A DNA stretch of 64,000 nt from Ecdyonurus torrentis (taxonomy: Eukaryota > Arthropoda > Insecta > Ephemeroptera > Heptageniidae), in assembly GCA_949318235.1 (NCBI GenBank), contig OX439132.1, forward strand, positions 5,185,886 through 5,249,885, read 5' to 3'. Positions 59,401 to 64,000 of this stretch are shown one piece after another. Below the pieces are notes generated by a model. The model had not been told where the DNA came from and searched no databases. It saw only the letters and a program-made list of their open reading frames with translations. How positions within the stretch are numbered: the stretch's first letter is position 1; each line of letters begins with the position of its first letter. Made by a program: the position numbers and the translations under genes.

Positions 59401-61214
59401 TTTTTCTTTCATTATTAACATTCTTATTTCATCAAAACCTATATTGGGTCAAGATGCAAAAACAAATCAAAGAGGCTTACGTATTATTAAGAGTTTATAA
59501 ATTTAACTTACCTATGTTATAGAGTAATCGTTTATGGTAATTGATATATTGAGTGCTACTTCAATTTATTAAATCAGTATCACAGGTGGCACTTATAATT
59601 ATATGTAAATTGTAAAATATAAGTAACGCACTTAATTACTAACAATGTAGTAAAAAAATATTGAGACTGTTAAAAATTACTTACAATTAATACTCAATTA
59701 TTTTCAGTACTTCTAATTAATTTGCATAACTCACCATTAAATTGACTACTTAAATTATAACTGACTTAAAGTTTCATTGAATTGAGAAAACGATGTAGTC
59801 CACACAGCAATACAAACTCAAGTGACCGCAGTGACCACTAGGTTGTGCTTCTTGGTATTACAAAGTCTGTTATCACTATCAGAGGAACAGGAGGCTTGTT
59901 GAACTTTAAACTCATAGCTGAATAGACGCAACATGTGGAAATATATTTTTATTATTAGTGTATATGACTCACTGATAGTATCAAATGTAAAAAAAAAAAA
60001 AAAAAAAAAAATCTCTCTAGTTTTTTTAAAATTTTTAATACTGATCAGTGATCAATGTGATCATATATTTCAATAACTTTTTATCTGAAAGATTCAGAAT
60101 TAAACGAGTGTATTGGAAGTAAATAATCATAAATAATCAAAAATCTTATTTATTGGTCATTAATTAAGATTTTACGATCTCTAATACAGTTTAAAGTAAG
60201 TTCATGTTAAAAAAAAAAAGTAACTTTAAAATGTACTTAAATGTTTACTAAAAACTCTAATTTATTACTTTACAAATATACGAACCTCCGATATTTCGTT
60301 ATAAAACTATAGTAAATCTTCTTAGAGTACGTAAAAAGAGGGGAACTTAAGCATGACCCTTTAAAACAAAAAGGGATCAAATGAGTTTATACAACAAACT
60401 TTCCAATATATTCAATGAAATTGCAGTAATAACGAAATGTATAAAGTTTGCATTAAAACCCCCTCTGTTTTCTTTTTTAGTGATTAATGTGTCTCATAAA
60501 GATTTTATTGTAGAATTATGATTCTCTCTATTATATAGCTCATAAATTTTTAGTTTAAGTAAATTAAGTTAGTTTATTACATATAAATTACTTGTACGTG
60601 TGTCAGATATTTACATGGGGATACTTGTCATTTATATTCAGCGTGTTGAGCTAAGTAAGTATGAATGTACATAAAATTTATTACTATGCTAATTAAAGTT
60701 ATATAATTAATAAGTTCGGTATATAAATTATATTTTTTTATAATTACATAAGTTTAATAATAATATTGTATAATGGCTAGAAGTTACTGTAATTAATATT
60801 AATGAAAAATTTAATTAATGAAATTTTTTTAAATAAAGTAAAATACTTTGAATTTTTACCTTTAACAAAATGAAAATTTTAGGTAAATTAAAAGTCATGT
60901 TTTATAAAACTACATTCACAATAGTATACAAAGTAGTAACGTTATTTGTACGCAATGACAATTTTACGTAACAAGAAATGTACGTAAGTTGCACACGGAA
61001 AACATAAATTTACGAAATTATTCAGTTACATAGATGTAACTATTCAATACAAACCAATAATTTGGTTGAAAAAAGTTGTAAGAGTAACTCTTTAGTATAA
61101 ACGTAATTTCTTTAGCGGTAAAAAAAAAAAAAGTTAAGTCTTTAGATCTTAAAAAAACTTAAGTAACAAAATCTATTCCTTTAATTATTAATAAAAAGTA
61201 ATATTTTTTTTTTA

Positions 61215-61340
61215 AAATTATGTTACTAAATTAGAACAACATAAGTATTTATGCTGTAATACAGCATAAAATTTACACGAAATGTATATGCCGTGTATAA
61301 CATATACCATGCAGTGTAATATAGCATAAGTTATGATGTA
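61215..61340. repeat. AGCATAA-type repeat, copy
   Basis: CTAAATTAGAACAACATAAG, TTATGCTGTAATACAGCATAA and ATATAGCATAAGTTATGATG; the first motif is shared with 40800-40985. Confidence 0.55.
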
Positions 61341-61789
61341 AAGATAAACTGTTACTAATAATGGTCTTAAATAAACTAATCCACATGTTTACAAATTAAT
61401 GTACAAAATTTACTTGTGTGAGTGTAGCAAATTTTACGTACAAATTATTTTGTACGTTCATGAATTCCAAATTGCTAAAACAAAATAACAGTTATTTAAG
61501 TTGGTTTTGTACACACTGAAATAATTAAACTACATTGAAATATTTCAAACGTAATAATTGATCAAGAATTCATGAACATCAGCTTTGAATAATTTAGAAT
61601 TAATGATGCATATATTGAATTATATTATTCGATTAGTAAAATAATTTAAAATTCAATTGATTAAATCAAATCTATATAATATTATAAAGTGGTTTCAATA
61701 CACATGCACCTCTCATCTATAGCATACCAGACTATGAGAATCAAAGGCGATTATAGGTCAGGTCAAAATGTACTGGTGTGTAAAAATAT

Positions 61790-62136
61790 TTAAAGGAATA
61801 GACCAGAGAAAAATATAAGCATTTATATCACAAAACACTTGATGGGACTTTTATAACTAACATTAGTTTTTGTCTCAAAACCCAACAGTAGCCCCGTAGC
61901 AGTGATCAGAAAATTCTATTTATGCAACCCGTACAACATTTTCATACTAATTTTTGCATGTTTCGGACGTCATAAACATGATATTTCACGCAAAATTGCA
62001 TACTTTACAGTTTTTTTACGCTCTCTCGTGGGGCTACATTAACATTTAGGTAAAAATTGTCATCAGTTTTGAAGATCCCATTTTGTGTTTATTCATTAAA
62101 AAGCACAATGTTGTTTTATGTGGTCTATGGCTTTAA
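61790..62136 (+). mobile_element. TTAA-ended MITE family, copy 4
   Basis: TTAAAGGAATAGACCAGAGA to GGTCTATGGCTTTAA. Nearly identical to 54291-54535 outside the extra middle segment (GTAGCAGTGATCAGAAAATT onward), so the family spread fairly recently. Confidence 0.87.
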
Positions 62137-63624
62137 ACCTCATCGGTATTTTCATGCATTGTTGGAAATATATATTTTAATATATATTTTTTTATTTATT
62201 ACTTCAATTATATACCTAGCTGATCGTTATTAGCTTGATTCAAACTATTCTTTACAGTAGTTTAGATCTATAGAGTATAATGCATATTATACAAAATGTA
62301 GTGGAAATATTATATTTTAATTTTGTATAGTACAGTATGTACAGTAATTTTGTGTTGTAGTAACCTGGTTGCAACATATTTGCATTAGAAATGAATAAAA
62401 GTTATTCATGCATATATACATATATATTTTTTATATTAAAAGTCAGATGAGATATAAAAATACAATTGCAATATATGGTAATTGCCAGTGTGCTCAATCT
62501 TTTACAAAAATATATATAATTATTTTGAAAATAATGAAATTCCGATTCATGAATATTAATTAATAATGCTAACAAAACGTATAATACAGCGTATAAGTTA
62601 ACATTTACATTTTATGCAAATACTATTATATTATTATATACAATAAAATGTTTGTTTGCAAGATGGTTATATTATTTACAATGGAAAATACTATGGTTTA
62701 CTTCTTTTTTTTCAATTGTATATTTTTTAATTAAAAATAATGACTATAATTAAAATAGATTTTCAATATTGTTACTATTAATTATATTAGTGGAATTATA
62801 AAAATAAATATTTATTGTTATTTCTTTTTCAATAAAAAAAATATAGAAATATTCATTTGTTTTACAATCAATATAATATTTAAAGTTGTAACTATTTGGT
62901 TGTAATATAAAACACATTGAAATTTCTTTGTTTGTACAAGTAGCACGTTCTATTGTTTTATTTTGTCATATTACAATGTGTTTGTTATTTTCATTTATAG
63001 GTAGATAATTTTGAATTCTTTCAATTTTGATAATAAAAATTAAATAACTGTTTATATCAAAATAAAATTTTAAAATAAAACCACAAATTTATTTTATTTT
63101 TTATTTTCGTTATTTGTTACATTGTTTTTAATTAAAATTATGGTTTTGTTTTACGGAACCTCTTTTGACTAATTAAAACTTTGATAAAATTTATTTGATT
63201 ATTTATGACGAGACCAAGACTTGATAAAACTCTTCCTATACAATGAATGGCCTAATAAAAAAAAAGTCGTTTCTAAAATGATAAGGATTGAGTCTGAGTC
63301 AATCTTATAAACAAAGAATCAATATTTGCCTGTGTAATAAATTGAACAGTATAAAATTTTAAAAATTGTTAATAATAATAATTATAATAAAGTATTATTG
63401 AGCCAACACTTTTACAGAAATAAACAGTTAAAACATGGAGGCAATTGCTCAAAAGTGTAATTAAAAAGGCAATGGCTGTCGATTTAATTATCCATGAATA
63501 ACAATTAGAAAACAACAGCAATTGCATGTCTCATAAAAATATATTATATAGGATAAAATTCAGTAAATACAAAATATAATGCATCTAGTGAACGTGACTT
63601 AAATACTTTAATATTTTATTTATA

Positions 63625-63847
63625 GTTCTCTTTAATTTATTTATACATTTAATTTGAGCTACATTTGATCATGTTTCTATGTTCTCTTTAATTTATTTAT
63701 ACATTAAGTTTGAGATTTTATTATATTTCTATGTTCTCTTTAATTTATTTATACATTAAATTTGAGCTACATTTTTATCATGTTTCTATGTTCTCTTTAA
63801 TTTATTTATACATTAAATTTTAGCTACATTTTATCATATTTCTATTT
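63625..63847 (+). repeat. Minisatellite, four units of 52-57 bp
   Basis: GTTCTCTTTAATTTATTTAT recurs at 63625, 63681, 63733 and 63790, each followed by ACATT(A/T)A and a variable TTTGAGCTACATTT..CATGTTTCTAT part. Confidence 0.9.
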
Positions 63848-64000
63848 TTAGTTACTTAAAACTATATGCCCTGTTGAAATGAAAATTAATTAATCGTCAT
63901 CTGTGAACTAATGACCACTTCTCTCTCTGTGAAGACTTTGCTGAGTTCAATTTATCTTTGTTTTCAACACTCTTGCCTTTGTCATAAACAACCATATAAA

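Overview
This is an AT-rich eukaryotic nuclear sequence from an invertebrate animal. Three things show this: spliced exons with GT-AG junctions, introns and intergenic DNA full of foldback elements and long simple repeats, and one recognisable animal gene. The phylum cannot be fixed from the window; the repeat content would suit an arthropod or a similar genome, but that is a guess.

The one confident gene is hyccin (FAM126), on the + strand from before position 1007 to 14202. Six constant exons (1007-1141, 2747-2872, 4162-4379, 6460-6600, 8313-8443, 9249-9365) keep reading phase across every junction. They give the helical hyccin domain, lacking only the N-terminal part that lies before the window. 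Two alternative last coding exons follow (9685-9944 and 13910-14202). Both begin in the same phase with Asp-Asp-Ile, so the gene appears to make two proteins with unrelated tails. Hyccin is a subunit of the plasma-membrane PI 4-kinase IIIalpha complex with TTC7 and EFR3.

The hyccin introns hold the most unusual material. At 5964-6008 there is a complete type I hammerhead ribozyme with a tiny palindromic stem III, the form known from Penelope-like retroelements and retrozymes. It sits just downstream of a GC-rich promoter-like island with CCAAT and TATA boxes. A second hammerhead of different sequence with a broken core lies at 7090-7134. The two lie on either side of exon 6460-6600, in the same orientation. 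The same introns hold the 3' end of a LINE (minus strand) and at least eight long foldback (MITE-like) elements.

From about 15.9 kb to the right end no confident coding gene is visible. At 23.2-23.6 kb there is an isolated GC-richer island with initiator-like sequence and a consensus splice donor (23585), which may be the promoter and noncoding first exon of another + strand gene. The rest is MITE families (a four-copy family with TTAA ends, a family rich in AGCATAA, several paired palindromes), a second LINE fragment at 53.4-53.7 kb, long TA, CT/GA and A/T tracts, and a 52-57 bp minisatellite at the right edge. A few very short protein-like frames are listed with low confidence.
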